From Pelargonium cotyledonis (lineage: Eukaryota > Streptophyta > Magnoliopsida > Geraniales > Geraniaceae): a DNA stretch of 22,810 nucleotides. Below, in pieces: positions 22,337 through 22,810 of this stretch. Every line of letters begins with the position of its first letter. Position 1 is the stretch's first letter. The notes beneath the pieces were generated by a model. It was not told the origin of the DNA and made no database searches. It saw only the letters and a list, made by a program, of their open reading frames with translations. The translations under genes were made by a program, and so were the position numbers. Where the stretch lies: assembly GCA_036897625.1 (NCBI GenBank), contig JAYMTA010000952.1, positions 1 to 22,810 on the forward strand. Direction: 5' to 3'.

Positions 22337-22756
22337 ATGGAGATTCTCGAGTCTTTGACATCCTCTTTGGAAAACCGGGATGTTCATTCCGATGAGGATC
22401 GTCTGTCTTTTTATGCAAATTTGTATGTTTGAATGAGTGATTAGAGATTTTAACTCGTTACAAGAGGAAAATAAGGTTTTAAAAGCTCATAATATGAAAC
22501 TCAGAGAGAGCCCGAAGGAATCACGTTTGGTCAGTCAAGAACGTCAAGCAAATTTGGAAAATTTGGAAGAAGCTAACAATCAATTAAAGATGGTACAATC
22601 CGAGTGTGAAGTCTTAATAAATGAAAATTTTAAGCTTTTATCTCAAATTTAGGCTTCCATTAAGGACAAAGAAGAGATTAAAGTTCAATTGTTGCAAGCA
22701 ATAGCTAACTTGCCTGCTCTCCTTAATAAGATCTTTGAGCTTCAAAAGGAAAATAT
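22337..22756 (+). pseudogene. Broken coiled-coil coding remnant
   Basis: A frame opens at 22337 (MEILESLTSS...) and stops at 22430-22432. A second frame continues from about 22437 (IRDFNSLQEENKVLKAHN...) to a TAG at 22650-22652. Beyond that stop the same frame remains open (ASIKDKEEIKVQLLQAIAN...) to 22756. Heptad-spaced Leu/Val/Ile with many Glu, Lys and Asn indicate a long coiled coil. The frameshift and in-frame stop argue for a pseudogene. I do not recognise the family; a retrotransposon gag-like or plant coiled-coil protein are both possible. At 22757 it is cut by an LTR-element boundary. Confidence 0.5.
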
Positions 22757-22810
22757 TGTTGGGATTTATCCCGCTCTGATACCACTTGTTGGGATTTATC
22801 CCCCCTATCC
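22757..22810 (-). mobile_element. Edge of an LTR retrotransposon with primer-binding site
   Basis: TGTTGGGATTTATCCC occurs at 22757-22772 and again at 22787-22802. Between them lie 14 bases whose reverse complement is AGTGGTATCAGAGC. TGGTATCAGAGC is the well-known initiator-methionine tRNA primer-binding site of plant Ty1/copia-type elements. So the element is on the minus strand: its 5' LTR lies to the right, beyond the window, ending CCCAACA at 22787, followed by the primer site. The second LTR-end copy directly after the primer site suggests that nearly the whole internal region has been lost, leaving host sequence from 22756 leftward. Confidence 0.7.

Overview
This is nuclear DNA from a flowering plant, most likely a eudicot. 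It is AT-rich, has many short GT-AG introns, short microsatellites, and telo-box promoter or leader motifs, and its two protein genes match plant families closely. I cannot name the species. Coordinates below come from hand splicing. Both reconstructed reading frames close exactly (1518 and 1350 coding bases), which supports the exon borders.

Left half (1-12.6 kb): two genes in tandem on the minus strand. At 1579-8888 lies a 16-exon gene for a 505-residue Spinster-like major facilitator superfamily (MFS) transporter. At 9651-12195 lies a 9-exon gene for a 449-residue SPT2-type histone chaperone or chromatin protein. From memory, the same pair is adjacent in Arabidopsis (At2g22730 and At2g22720), so this looks like conserved local gene order.

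Middle (12.6-14.5 kb): an intergenic stretch, then a plus-strand TATA box and a non-coding leader exon ending in a GTATGT donor. This suggests the start of a third, rightward gene whose coding part is not clearly visible in the window.

Right half (14.5-20.2 kb): a ~5.4 kb tandem array of degenerate 14-16 bp units (AATGTGTTTCGATCG and AATGTGTCTCGAATCG types). It is interrupted by one ~200 bp unique island and grades on the right into a ~79 bp repeat. The consensus units contain no stop codon in any of six frames, so the array is full of long but meaningless ORFs on both strands. Much of its variation looks like CpG to TpG or CpA change, as expected for old methylated DNA. If the third gene is real, the array lies inside its first, leader intron. 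This array is the most unusual object here.

Far right (20.2-22.8 kb): a diverged ~0.5 kb tandem duplication, AT-rich intron-like or intergenic sequence, a broken coiled-coil coding remnant, and at the very edge the boundary of an LTR retrotransposon (primer-binding-site motif between two copies of a 16 bp LTR end).
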